A stretch of 64,000 nt of DNA from an uncultured Lachnospiraceae bacterium (GTDB lineage: Bacteria > Bacillota > Clostridia > Lachnospirales > Lachnospiraceae): the NCBI GenBank assembly GCA_910585295.1, contig CAJUDE010000003.1, positions 1 to 64,000 of the forward strand, read 5' to 3'. Shown here in pieces: positions 26,128 to 34,379 of this stretch. Below the pieces are notes generated by a model, which worked only from the letters and a program-made list of their open reading frames with translations, searched no databases and was not told the DNA's origin. The translations under genes and the position numbers were made by a program. How positions within the stretch are numbered: the first letter of the stretch is position 1; every line of letters begins with the position of its first letter.

Positions 26128-27374
26128 GTGGGAAAAATGGGAATCAGTACAGTATTTCAAAATTATTTTTAAAGTTTAACCAGCTTTTGTGGAAAAAATC
26201 ATTCCTGCAGAATATCCGTGTTCTTTTTTATTGGATAGACGGGGCTTTATTGCTGACTTGTAAACGCAGGGGCAAGGAAACCCCTGAGGGCTGCGGCCGC
26301 AAAAAGGTTTTGGTGATATATAATATGGCTTTGGGGGACGGCGTTATGTTCTATGGCGTTTCCAAAGCCATCCGTGAGATTTGGCCGAAAGGGCAGTATG
26401 AGGTTACCATTACATGCCAGTCGGCCTTTTCTTCATTATATGAAAGCGCTGGGATTTACGATAAGGTGCTGCCTTTAGACTTTTCCGGCGCGGTGATAAA
26501 CCTGAAAAAAAGGCGTGAGCTGTTTGGAAAGCTGCGGGAGGAAAGCTATGACCTGGTAGTTGACCCAGTGGGGTGCGAGGACTGCACCACCAATATGTTT
26601 GTGGCAAGGGCGGCAAAGGGGAAGCGAAAGATTGGGGTTTTGGACATGTCCATAAAGGAGCGTCAGGCGCCAGAATGGCTTAGAAGGAAAATTTACCACA
26701 AAGTAGTGGAAATCCGTCAGGGGCAGATCCATTTAATCCGTTATTATGGGGAGTTTTTCCGCAAGCTTGGGGCAAAGTCCTGCATCCCCAAGCCAGCAGA
26801 GCTTCCAGCGGCAGAACTGCCCTTTGAGGTTCCAGAACGGTTCTTTATTATATTTCCAGTGGCAAGCATGGAAGTGAAAAAATGGCCGTTGAAGCGGTAC
26901 GCCTACCTTGCGAAAAAAATATATAATAAGGCGAAGATGCCTTTGGTGGTATGCGGCACAGAGCATGACAGGCAGGGCATTGAGGAATTTTTGCGGCTGC
27001 TGCCGGATGTGGAAGTAAAAGATTATATTGGGAAGACAAACATTATGCAGTTTATAGAATTGATTGGGCGTGCATCCCTTGTGGTCAGCAATGATACCAG
27101 CGCGTACCATATTGCAGTGGCAAAACAGGTTCCGGTGGCGATGGTCTGCGGCGGGTACACATACCACCGCTATGCAAAATATGATTATGAAAAAGAGGGG
27201 TGCCGGACACCATTGCTGGTGCGTCAGGAGATGGAATGCTATGACTGCAACAACCATTGCTGCTATACGGGGTTCCAATTGTTTCCGTGTATTGATAAAA
27301 TCGGGGCGAAAGAGGCATGGAAGGAAATCAGCGCCTTGATGGAAAGGGAAGGGCTGTGTACAGATGACAATTGA
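26124..27374 (+). CDS. GT9-family glycosyltransferase (heptosyltransferase-like)
   Basis: A 416-residue protein resembling ADP-heptose:LPS heptosyltransferases. The N-terminal GT-B domain holds KVLVIYNMALGDGVMFYGVS (the family GDGV/GD-I loop), and the C-terminal domain holds VVCGTEHDRQGIE, YIGKTNIMQFIELIGRASLV and the nucleotide-sugar motif VSNDTSAYHIAVAKQVP. A Cys-rich C-terminal patch (CYDCNNHCCY) could bind metal and is unusual. Sandwiched between gmhA and hldE with overlapping ends, it most probably uses the heptose nucleotide made by its neighbours. The acceptor is unknown; Gram-positives lack LPS, so a wall or capsule glycan is likely. Confidence 0.8.
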   Translation: MSGKNGNQYSISKLFLKFNQLLWKKSFLQNIRVLFYWIDGALLLTCKRRGKETPEGCGRKKVLVIYNMALGDGVMFYGVSKAIREIWPKGQYEVTITCQSAFSSLYESAGIYDKVLPLDFSGAVINLKKRRELFGKLREESYDLVVDPVGCEDCTTNMFVARAAKGKRKIGVLDMSIKERQAPEWLRRKIYHKVVEIRQGQIHLIRYYGEFFRKLGAKSCIPKPAELPAAELPFEVPERFFIIFPVASMEVKKWPLKRYAYLAKKIYNKAKMPLVVCGTEHDRQGIEEFLRLLPDVEVKDYIGKTNIMQFIELIGRASLVVSNDTSAYHIAVAKQVPVAMVCGGYTYHRYAKYDYEKEGCRTPLLVRQEMECYDCNNHCCYTGFQLFPCIDKIGAKEAWKEISALMEREGLCTDDN

Positions 27375-28803
27375 GAAATTAGGCAAGGTTTCAGAAATAA
27401 AAGTCCTCTTGTTTGGGGATTTTATGGTGGACAAGTATATCTACGGGAAAGTTTCTAGAATTTCGCCGGAGGCTCCGGTGCCTGTCTTAGAGGTATCCTC
27501 CAAACAATTTAAGCTTGGCGGGGCGGGGAACGTGGTGAATAACATTATCACGTTAGGCGCCAGCGTGCGTGTGCTGGGATGCGTAGGGGAGGATGCAGAT
27601 GGCGCCTGGATTGCGTCAGAACTTTCTGGAAAAGGCATTGAGGCAGGCCATATCAGGAAATTCCCTCAGGTACAGACAATTTCCAAAACACGGCTGGTAT
27701 CCAAGAACCAGCAATTCCTGCGGTACGATGAAGAGAAGGTTGAGGATATCCCAACGGAATATATCGCTTATATAAAACAAAATGCAGACGCTATTTTTGC
27801 AGGAGTCCATGTTATGGTGCTTTCTGATTATGGGAAAGGCGCGGTGACAAAGGAGGCGGCTCAGTTTTTAATTGGGCAGGCAAAAGAGAGGGGCATCCCT
27901 GCGGTAGTTGACCCCAAAGGGGCAGATTACAGCAAATACGCAGGCGCCAATGTCTGCACGCCCAATGTGAAAGAATTGGGGGATGTGTCAGGCAAAATAC
28001 TGCATTCCGAAGAAAGCCTTACAGCGGCGGGGGAAGAGGTAAGGGAGCAGGCAAACTTAGAATATCTGCTGCTGACCCGTTCAGAAAAAGGGGTTTCTTT
28101 GTTTGGCAAAGGTGGGGGAAAGAAAGATTTTCCGGCGGCAAGCAAGGATGTCGTGGATGTGACAGGCGCCGGGGATACGGTAGTCTCTACCGTGGCATTG
28201 ATGATGGCGGCGGGGTTTTCTTTGGAGGACTGCTGCATCCTTTCTAATATTGCCGCTTCTATTGTATGTTCCAAATTTGGGGCGGCAACTTTGTCTTTAA
28301 ATGAATTGATGGAGCAGATTGTAAACAGTGGGGAATTTAAGCTGGTGGACTTGGTTACAGCCAAATACGTGATGGCCAGCCTGAAAGAAAAAGGCAAGAA
28401 AATTGTATTTACCAATGGTTGTTTTGACATGCTCCATGCGGGGCATCTGGCATCCTTCTTGCAGGCCAGGAAATTTGGCGATGTGCTGGTTGCGGCAGTG
28501 AACAGCGACGCCTCCGTCAAACGGTTGAAGGGCGAGGAACGCCCGATTGTGGAGCAAACATACAGGCTTCGGATGCTCTGCGCCCTGGAATGCATTGATT
28601 ATGTGATCCTGATGGAAGACGACACGCCAGTACGTATCATCCAGGAGCTTAAGCCAGATGTGACAGTGAAGGGCAAGGACTGGGAACATAAGGACATACC
28701 AGAGCGGCGTGTGGTGGAATCCTATGGCGGAGAAGTGAAGTTTATTGACTTGGAAGGCGGGCTGTCCACCACCAGCCTGATTGGGAAGATCAAGCATGAA
28801 TAA
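27364..28803 (+). CDS. hldE: HldE, bifunctional heptose-7-P kinase / heptose-1-P adenylyltransferase
   Basis: The two-domain enzyme (479 residues) that makes ADP-heptose with GmhB acting between its two steps. The N-terminal PfkB/ribokinase domain (about 1-320) has KLGGAGNVVNNI near residue 52 and DVTGAGDT with the catalytic base Asp271. The C-terminal nucleotidyltransferase domain has TNGCFDMLHAGHL with the HxGH pair at His358 and His361. Both domains are complete. The adenylyl rather than guanylyl type is inferred from this fusion, since Gram-positive GDP-heptose routes use separate HddA and HddC. The ATG overlaps the GT9 gene; the stop overlaps gmhB by 8 bases. Confidence 0.93.
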   Translation: MTIEKLGKVSEIKVLLFGDFMVDKYIYGKVSRISPEAPVPVLEVSSKQFKLGGAGNVVNNIITLGASVRVLGCVGEDADGAWIASELSGKGIEAGHIRKFPQVQTISKTRLVSKNQQFLRYDEEKVEDIPTEYIAYIKQNADAIFAGVHVMVLSDYGKGAVTKEAAQFLIGQAKERGIPAVVDPKGADYSKYAGANVCTPNVKELGDVSGKILHSEESLTAAGEEVREQANLEYLLLTRSEKGVSLFGKGGGKKDFPAASKDVVDVTGAGDTVVSTVALMMAAGFSLEDCCILSNIAASIVCSKFGAATLSLNELMEQIVNSGEFKLVDLVTAKYVMASLKEKGKKIVFTNGCFDMLHAGHLASFLQARKFGDVLVAAVNSDASVKRLKGEERPIVEQTYRLRMLCALECIDYVILMEDDTPVRIIQELKPDVTVKGKDWEHKDIPERRVVESYGGEVKFIDLEGGLSTTSLIGKIKHE

Positions 28804-29356
28804 GGCAGTTTTTTTGGACCGGGATGGGACAATCAATGTGGATTATGGGTATGTATGCGAGCCAAAAAAGCTGGAATTTATGCCCGGCGCCCTAGAAGCG
28901 TTAAGGAGGATACAAAAGGCAGGCTTTTTGCTGCTGATTGTGACCAACCAGTCTGGGATTGCAAGGGGATATTTTTCAGAACGGCAGTATCAGGAATTTG
29001 AGGGGTTCCTGCTGGGGCGGATGGGGCAAGAGGGCGTTATCGTTGATAAAGTATACCATTGCCCCCATGGGGAAGGCGGCGGCTGTTCTTGCCGCAAGCC
29101 CTTGACAGGCATGTTTTATCAGGCGGCGGAAGAATTTCAGGTTGATTGGGGCCAGTCTTATGCCATTGGCGATAAGGCGCGCGATTTGTCGATTTGTGAA
29201 AAAGAAGCAGTCACAGGCATTTTGTATCACGAGGGGCAGGGGGCAGGCAGCTTAAAGGCCAGCGGACAGGAAAGCATTGTCAGCCTGGGGTCCTGGCAGG
29301 AAATTGCAGAGTATATTTGTGCTGCCAAAAAAGACGCCCCACAGGGGCGTAAATGA
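28796..29356 (+). CDS. gmhB: GmhB, heptose-1,7-bisphosphate phosphatase
   Basis: HAD phosphatase removing the 7-phosphate from heptose-1,7-bisphosphate between the two HldE reactions. 186 residues from ATG 28796 (a TTG five codons earlier in the frame is rejected). Seen: catalytic DxD in VFLDRDGTINVD (Asp8, Asp10), motif II IVTNQSGI, zinc-binding loop YHCPHGEGGGCSCRKP and motif IV AIGDKARDL. The zinc loop separates GmhB from general HAD enzymes. It ends the tightly coupled gmhA - GT9 - hldE - gmhB cassette. No hldD epimerase is recognisable next to it, so the product may stay in the D,D form. Confidence 0.92.
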   Translation: MNKAVFLDRDGTINVDYGYVCEPKKLEFMPGALEALRRIQKAGFLLLIVTNQSGIARGYFSERQYQEFEGFLLGRMGQEGVIVDKVYHCPHGEGGGCSCRKPLTGMFYQAAEEFQVDWGQSYAIGDKARDLSICEKEAVTGILYHEGQGAGSLKASGQESIVSLGSWQEIAEYICAAKKDAPQGRK

Positions 29357-29385
29357 AATCATAAGATATTGGATAATATAATGTT

Positions 29386-30612
29386 ATGGATAATATGAAG
29401 AAAAATATAGCATGGAATACCTTTGGGAGCATCTTTTACTGTGTATGCCAATGGCTGATAACGGTTCTGGTGGTTTGGCTGGACAGTTACCGCGCGGCGG
29501 GGAACCTTTCGCTTGCCATGACCACCAGCAGCAGCTTTTCCGCAATATCTTTGTTCAGCATGAGGAATTACCAGGTGTCAGATGTGATGGGGGAATATAC
29601 TTCAGGGCAATATGTAAGCAGCAGGGTCCTTACCTGCGTTGCGGCGGTGGTTAGCTGCATTGCAGTATCCATGTTGGGGAACAACAGCCAGTATGAAGTG
29701 TTATGCATCGCCGCATTTATGGTGGTCCGGGCGGCGGAGGCAGTGGTGGACGTGCTGCATGGGGTCAATCAGAAGTATATGAGGTATGATTTGATTGGGA
29801 AATCGTATATCATCCGCGGCATCCTTACCATTGGCTCGTTTAGCCTGGGGCTTTTGGCTTTTCAGGATTTGATGGCCACGCTTTTTATAGTGGCGGGGCT
29901 GAATTTCCTAGCGGCAGCCTGTTTCGACTGGATGAAGACAAGCCGGTTGGAAAAATTTCAGATTAATCTGATGGATAAAAAACTTGGGAAGCTTCTAAAG
30001 ACATGCGCCCCAATTGTGGCATTCTCTTTTTTGTTAAGTTTAGAAAACCTTATTCCTAAAATTTCATTAAAGCAATGGTATGGGGAAGAACAGCTTGGGA
30101 TTTACTCTTCCATTGCATCCCCTACCCTTGTGGTGCAGGTGTTCGCCTCCGTGGCCTTTAACCCATTCCTCCCTGCCTTTTCCCTGGCATACCAGCAAGG
30201 GGAATGGAAGAAGTTTCGGGGCATGTTCCATAAAGCCCTGGCTGCGCTGGCCGGGATGTGCCTTGTGGTCACATTAGGCGGGATGCTGTTTGGCAGGCTG
30301 GGGTTAACCATCTTGTTTGGGGAAGGCATTCTGGAGCATTATAACCTGTTTTTACCGATTGTATGGTGTACCATTTTGACAGCGCTAATTTGGATTTTAT
30401 CTTCCCTGGTAGTTGCGGTAAGGAAAATAAAGTGGCTGCTGGCCGGGATGGCAGTGGATTTCCTGCTGTGCCTTGGGCTGGTGGGGCCATTGGTCCGTAC
30501 ATATGGGAAAAATGGGGTCAGCATTGTGCAGATTGTTGCATATGCCGTTTATATTGTGTATCTGGTTGTGATATGTGAAATCAGCACTAGAAGGAGAAAG
30601 GGAGACAAATGA
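29386..30612 (+). CDS. Polysaccharide flippase-like membrane protein
   Basis: A 408-residue membrane protein with about twelve hydrophobic segments, resembling Wzx/MurJ-superfamily exporters (Polysacc_synt) that flip lipid-linked glycans. The opening MDNMKKNIAWNTFGSIFYCVCQW is typical. Alternative start at ATG 29395 (MKKNIAWN) is possible; neither has a strong RBS. It overlaps the next glycosyltransferase by 4 bases. Two ABC exporters lie further down, so this locus seems to hold both Wzx-type and ABC-type export components, possibly for different glycans. Confidence 0.75.
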   Translation: MDNMKKNIAWNTFGSIFYCVCQWLITVLVVWLDSYRAAGNLSLAMTTSSSFSAISLFSMRNYQVSDVMGEYTSGQYVSSRVLTCVAAVVSCIAVSMLGNNSQYEVLCIAAFMVVRAAEAVVDVLHGVNQKYMRYDLIGKSYIIRGILTIGSFSLGLLAFQDLMATLFIVAGLNFLAAACFDWMKTSRLEKFQINLMDKKLGKLLKTCAPIVAFSFLLSLENLIPKISLKQWYGEEQLGIYSSIASPTLVVQVFASVAFNPFLPAFSLAYQQGEWKKFRGMFHKALAALAGMCLVVTLGGMLFGRLGLTILFGEGILEHYNLFLPIVWCTILTALIWILSSLVVAVRKIKWLLAGMAVDFLLCLGLVGPLVRTYGKNGVSIVQIVAYAVYIVYLVVICEISTRRRKGDK

Positions 30613-31313
30613 AAAAGTTAATCATTATACCAGCCTACAATGAGGGAGAAAGCATTTGCAATACCATAAAGGACATTGAAGCGCATGCGCCTGATTTTGA
30701 CTATGTGGTGGTCAACGACTGCTCCACAGACAATACCAGGGAATTGTGCTTGAAGCACGGCTTCCATTTTATAGACCTTCCAATCAATCAGGGGATTGGG
30801 GGGGCTGTGCAGACCGGGTATTTGTATGCTTATGAAAATGGGTATGATATTGCTGTACAGGTGGATGGGGATGGGCAGCATGACCCATTTTTTTTACAGA
30901 AGATGGCGGATACTCTCCAAAAGAGCCAGGCAGATATGGTGATTGGCTCTAGGTTTATTGAGCATAAAGGCTTCCAGTCCTCTTTCTCCCGCCGTATTGG
31001 GATTAAGTATTTCACTTGCCTTATTAAATTGCTGACGGGAGCCACAATTACAGACCCAACTTCTGGCCTTCGGATGATTGGCAGGGACGTCATAGAGGTC
31101 TTTGCCCGTTCCTACCCAAGGGATTACCCGGAGCCGGAAAGCGTGGTCCAAATCTTATGCCTGCATAAAAAGGTGCAAGAAATCCCAGTGTTGATGCGGG
31201 AGCGGCAAGGGGGTATTTCCTCCATACGGATGGGGAAATCTGTCTACTATATGATAAAGGTTACGCTGGCAATTCTGTTATGCCGGATTGCCCAGAGGAG
31301 AGGAGGGAAGTAA
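30609..31313 (+). CDS. Family 2 glycosyltransferase (DPM1/GtrB-like)
   Basis: A 234-residue GT-A glycosyltransferase with the N-terminal IIIPAYNEGESICNTI, VVVNDCSTDNT and the metal-binding VDGDGQHDP (DxD) motifs. The set GSRFIEHKGFQ and TDPTSGLRMIGRDV matches polyprenyl-phosphate mannosyl/glucosyl transferases (DPM1, GtrB). There is no C-terminal membrane pair, unlike GtrB. It is translationally coupled to the flippase and to the DUF2304 protein downstream, a common trio in Firmicute glycan loci. Likely it charges undecaprenyl phosphate with a sugar used by a GT-C enzyme outside the membrane. Confidence 0.85.
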   Translation: MKKLIIIPAYNEGESICNTIKDIEAHAPDFDYVVVNDCSTDNTRELCLKHGFHFIDLPINQGIGGAVQTGYLYAYENGYDIAVQVDGDGQHDPFFLQKMADTLQKSQADMVIGSRFIEHKGFQSSFSRRIGIKYFTCLIKLLTGATITDPTSGLRMIGRDVIEVFARSYPRDYPEPESVVQILCLHKKVQEIPVLMRERQGGISSIRMGKSVYYMIKVTLAILLCRIAQRRGGK

Positions 31314-31314
31314 G

Positions 31315-31674
31315 ATGTCTGAGGTGCTAAGATATGCGTTGGGGGCAGGGGTGCTTGCATACTTTGTGCTGGTGGTCTATTTCCTGAAACGGAGGCTTAT
31401 TGACTTGAAATACAGCCTAGTATGGCTGTTGGCAGGTATCTGCATGGCGTGTATGGTGTTATGGCCGAATGCATTGTCCTCCCTGATGGGGGCTTTTGGG
31501 ATTACTGTCCCAGTCAACGGGCTGTTTTTGGTGAGCATTGGGTTTGTCTTTGTGATACTGATGTCCCTTACTTCCATTGTCTCTAAGCAGACGGACAGAA
31601 TCAAGCAGTTGGTGCAGCACCAGGCCTTGTTAGAACAGCGGATACGGGAATTGGAAAAGAAAGAAGGGAAATAA
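31315..31674 (+). CDS. DUF2304-family small membrane protein
   Basis: A 119-residue protein with three hydrophobic segments and a charged C-terminal coiled-coil-like end (IKQLVQHQALLEQRIRELEK). The stretch LKRRLIDLKYSLVWLLAGI is typical of DUF2304, which nearly always follows a DPM1-like glycosyltransferase, as here. Start ATG 31315 is set by GAGGAGGGAAG; an earlier in-frame TTG is unlikely. Function is unknown; it may help the preceding transferase at the membrane. Confidence 0.75.
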   Translation: MSEVLRYALGAGVLAYFVLVVYFLKRRLIDLKYSLVWLLAGICMACMVLWPNALSSLMGAFGITVPVNGLFLVSIGFVFVILMSLTSIVSKQTDRIKQLVQHQALLEQRIRELEKKEGK

Positions 31675-31675
31675 G

Positions 31676-32512
31676 ATGGATGTGAAATCTGTGTTAGTCA
31701 CTGGGGCGGCCGGGTATATGGGCCACCATGTGGTAAAAGCGTTTCTGGATGCCGGGTATCAGGTTTTGGTAAACGACTTAAATTATAAAGGGGTGGACGA
31801 GCGGGCAGTCCGCCAGGAGGCAGATATTTTCTCTGGTGAGAAAAATATCTACCAGCAAATGGGGGAGCCGGATTTGCTGGTGCATCTTGCCTGGCGGGAT
31901 GGGTTTGTCCATAATTCAGACGCCCATATGAAGGATTTGTCAAAGCATGTGACGTTTTTGAAGCATATGGTGGATGGCGGGCTGAAATCCTTGTCTGTGA
32001 TGGGGAGCATGCATGAAGTAGGCTATTGGGAAGGCGCAATTGACGAGTCGTCGCCGTGCAGCCCGATGTCTATGTATGGGATTGCCAAAAATGCGCTGCG
32101 CCAGTTCCTTTTATTATATACCCAGGAAAAGGATATTGTGGTCCATTGGCTGCGCGCCTATTACATTTATGGGGATGACGCCAGGGGAAGCTCTATCTTT
32201 GCCAAGCTTGTCCAGGCAGTGGAGGATGGGAAAGAGAAATTCCCATTTACCAGCGGGAAGAACCAATATGATTTTATCCATATTTCCCAGTTGGTGGAAC
32301 AGATTGTCAAAGCAAGCGTCCAGGAGGAAGTGACGGGCATTATCAATGTTTGCAGTGGGGAGCCGGTATCCCTGGGGGAAAAAGTGGAAGAGTTTATCAA
32401 AAGCCACCGCTACAACATTCAGCTTGACTACGGGGCGTTTCCAGACAGGCCGTATGACTCCCCAATGGTATGGGGGGATCCTGCAAAAATCAGGAAGATC
32501 ATGAAAGGATAA
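31676..32512 (+). CDS. NAD-dependent sugar epimerase/dehydratase (extended SDR)
   Basis: A 278-residue extended short-chain dehydrogenase. The Rossmann motif VTGAAGYMGHHVV opens the protein; the active-site pattern is YGIAKNALRQF with a preceding VMGSMHEVGYW in place of the usual SS(S/T). A substrate-domain segment SGKNQYDFIHISQLVEQI is like that of 4-keto-hexose reductases and epimerases. Substrate is not determinable; a role in making a deoxyhexose nucleotide or in heptose modification is possible. It begins 1 base after the DUF2304 stop and is 3 bases from the next gene. Confidence 0.78.
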   Translation: MDVKSVLVTGAAGYMGHHVVKAFLDAGYQVLVNDLNYKGVDERAVRQEADIFSGEKNIYQQMGEPDLLVHLAWRDGFVHNSDAHMKDLSKHVTFLKHMVDGGLKSLSVMGSMHEVGYWEGAIDESSPCSPMSMYGIAKNALRQFLLLYTQEKDIVVHWLRAYYIYGDDARGSSIFAKLVQAVEDGKEKFPFTSGKNQYDFIHISQLVEQIVKASVQEEVTGIINVCSGEPVSLGEKVEEFIKSHRYNIQLDYGAFPDRPYDSPMVWGDPAKIRKIMKG

Positions 32513-32515
32513 GAG

Positions 32516-33322
32516 ATGAAGCAATATAACCATTATACAGGAAAAGATTTTACCATTGTAATTTGCGCTTATGGAACCTGTGAATATTTGGAAAAATGCA
32601 TCCGCGCCATAAAAAGGCAGACAGTTAAGCCAAAGGTGTTGATTTCCACTTCCACGCCCAATGGGCATATTTGCGGGCTGGCGGAGAAGTACCATATTGA
32701 GGTGCGGGTAAACCCCAATGGCGGGCATGTCAGGGACTATAATTTTGCCATAAGGCAGGCAAGCACAGAATTGTGCATGCTGGCGCACCAGGACGATTTG
32801 ATTGAGAAGACATTTGTAGAACAGAACCTTCGGGCGTTAAACCGAAGCAAACGCCCAATTATTTCTTTTTGCAATTATCTGGAGATGCACGAGGATAAGG
32901 TGGATAAAAAGCCTTCTACAATGGTAAAGGTGAAAAGGATTATGTTGCTGCCCTTAAAAGTGCCGGGGCTGGGGCGGACTATGTTTGGGAAATGGCTGAT
33001 CCAGTGCATGGGGGACCCAATCACCCACCCAACCGTAGTGTGCGTGAAAAAGGAGATGCCAAAAGAGATTTTCCAGGAAAAGTACAAGGCTTCCATGGAT
33101 TGGGATTTATGGCAGAGGCTTTCTAAACAAAAGGGTGAGTTTGTATATGTCGGCCAGGTGCTATTGTACCACAGGATGAACAAGGAAAATGCAACTGCAA
33201 AGCTTTTTGCGCATACCAATGCCAGGTACGAAGAAGAATATGAGATTATGTGCCGGTTTTGGCCAAAATGGGTTGCAAAGGTTATTATGCATTTCTATTC
33301 TAAGACCGCAAAGTATTATTAG
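32516..33322 (+). CDS. Family 2 glycosyltransferase
   Basis: A 268-residue GT-A type enzyme. The N-terminal half has FTIVICAYGTCEYLEKCIRA, VLISTSTPNGH and the probable metal/catalytic region MLAHQDDLIEK, and the C-terminal half has SMDWDLWQRLSKQKGEFVYV and YHRMNKENATAKLF, as in rhamnosyl/glycosyl transferases of capsule loci. No membrane segment is visible. It is tightly spaced with its neighbours. Donor and acceptor are unknown. Confidence 0.8.
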   Translation: MKQYNHYTGKDFTIVICAYGTCEYLEKCIRAIKRQTVKPKVLISTSTPNGHICGLAEKYHIEVRVNPNGGHVRDYNFAIRQASTELCMLAHQDDLIEKTFVEQNLRALNRSKRPIISFCNYLEMHEDKVDKKPSTMVKVKRIMLLPLKVPGLGRTMFGKWLIQCMGDPITHPTVVCVKKEMPKEIFQEKYKASMDWDLWQRLSKQKGEFVYVGQVLLYHRMNKENATAKLFAHTNARYEEEYEIMCRFWPKWVAKVIMHFYSKTAKYY

Positions 33323-33333
33323 AAGGGGGCGCT

Positions 33334-34371
33334 ATGAAGCTAAGTGAAATAACCAGGGGGAGGGAAAATAACCTGGATTTTATCCGCTTTTGGGCGGCGG
33401 CTTTGGTGATTTTCTGCCATGCATTCCCCATCAGCCTTGGCGGGGAGAACGTGGATATCCTTGGCAGGCTGACGGGCAGCCAAATGCATTTTGGCAACCT
33501 GGCGGTATGTATTTTCTTTTTTTACGGCGGGTTCTTGATTAGCAAGAGCGCAGAACGGCTGCAGGGGGCAAAGCCTTATTTTAAGGCAAGGGCGCTTCGG
33601 CTGTTCCCTTGCCTGGCTGCAGTGACTTGCCTGCTGGCCCTTGTGGCAGGGCCAATCCTAACGGAATTGAGCCTTGGGGAATACTTTAAGGATATGGGAA
33701 CCTGGAAGTACTTGCTGAATTCGGTTATGGTGTTGGTGCATGATTTGCCTGGGGTATTTGGGGGGAATATTTATAATGGTACGGTAAATGGTTCCTTATG
33801 GACGCTTCCCATAGAGTTTTTATGCTATATTATGTGCTTTTTGGCGCTAAAACTTAAATTCTTAAATGAGAAAAATGCAAAATGGATGGTTATGCTGTTT
33901 GCAGCAGGTTATTTGGCGGCGGCGAAGTTATTGGCAAATTCCGAAGTGCTAAGCGCGGCGCTTCGCCCTACAGGGCTGTTCTTTGCTGGCATGGTATATT
34001 ATGTGTATCGGGATAAAATAACCATAAAGGCCTGGGTTGCTGCAGTTTGCGCGGCCATCCTGGCAGCCAGCGCGGCATTCCATTTGCTAGGGGTTGCAGT
34101 GTTCTTTTGCTTTCCTTATTTTATGATGTATCTAGGGTTTGGGACTAAGCGGAAATTAAGTGGGTTTGCGAAAAAGGGGGAAATTTCTTACGGGATGTAT
34201 TTATGCGGCTGGCCCATCCAACAGATGGTATGCCAGGGGTTTGGCGGGCGGATGGACCCATACCTGAATGCGCTGCTTGCATTTCCGATTGCGATTTTGT
34301 GTGGGATTTTGTTGAACAGGTTTGTGGAACAGCCCATAGGCAGCATGGCGGGGACAGGAAGAAAGGAATAA
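33334..34371 (+). CDS. Acyltransferase 3 family (OafA-like) membrane protein
   Basis: A 345-residue protein with about ten membrane helices that would O-acetylate a glycan or lipid intermediate from the cytoplasmic side. Motifs: RENNLDFIRFWAAALVIFCH at the start with the RFxAA and the catalytic-type His in CHAFPI, and SLWTLPIEFLCYI near residue 155. RBS AGAAGGGGG precedes the ATG. It lies among glycosyltransferase genes, suggesting that the exported glycan is acetylated. Confidence 0.85.
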   Translation: MKLSEITRGRENNLDFIRFWAAALVIFCHAFPISLGGENVDILGRLTGSQMHFGNLAVCIFFFYGGFLISKSAERLQGAKPYFKARALRLFPCLAAVTCLLALVAGPILTELSLGEYFKDMGTWKYLLNSVMVLVHDLPGVFGGNIYNGTVNGSLWTLPIEFLCYIMCFLALKLKFLNEKNAKWMVMLFAAGYLAAAKLLANSEVLSAALRPTGLFFAGMVYYVYRDKITIKAWVAAVCAAILAASAAFHLLGVAVFFCFPYFMMYLGFGTKRKLSGFAKKGEISYGMYLCGWPIQQMVCQGFGGRMDPYLNALLAFPIAILCGILLNRFVEQPIGSMAGTGRKE

Positions 34372-34379
34372 GGTCAGAA

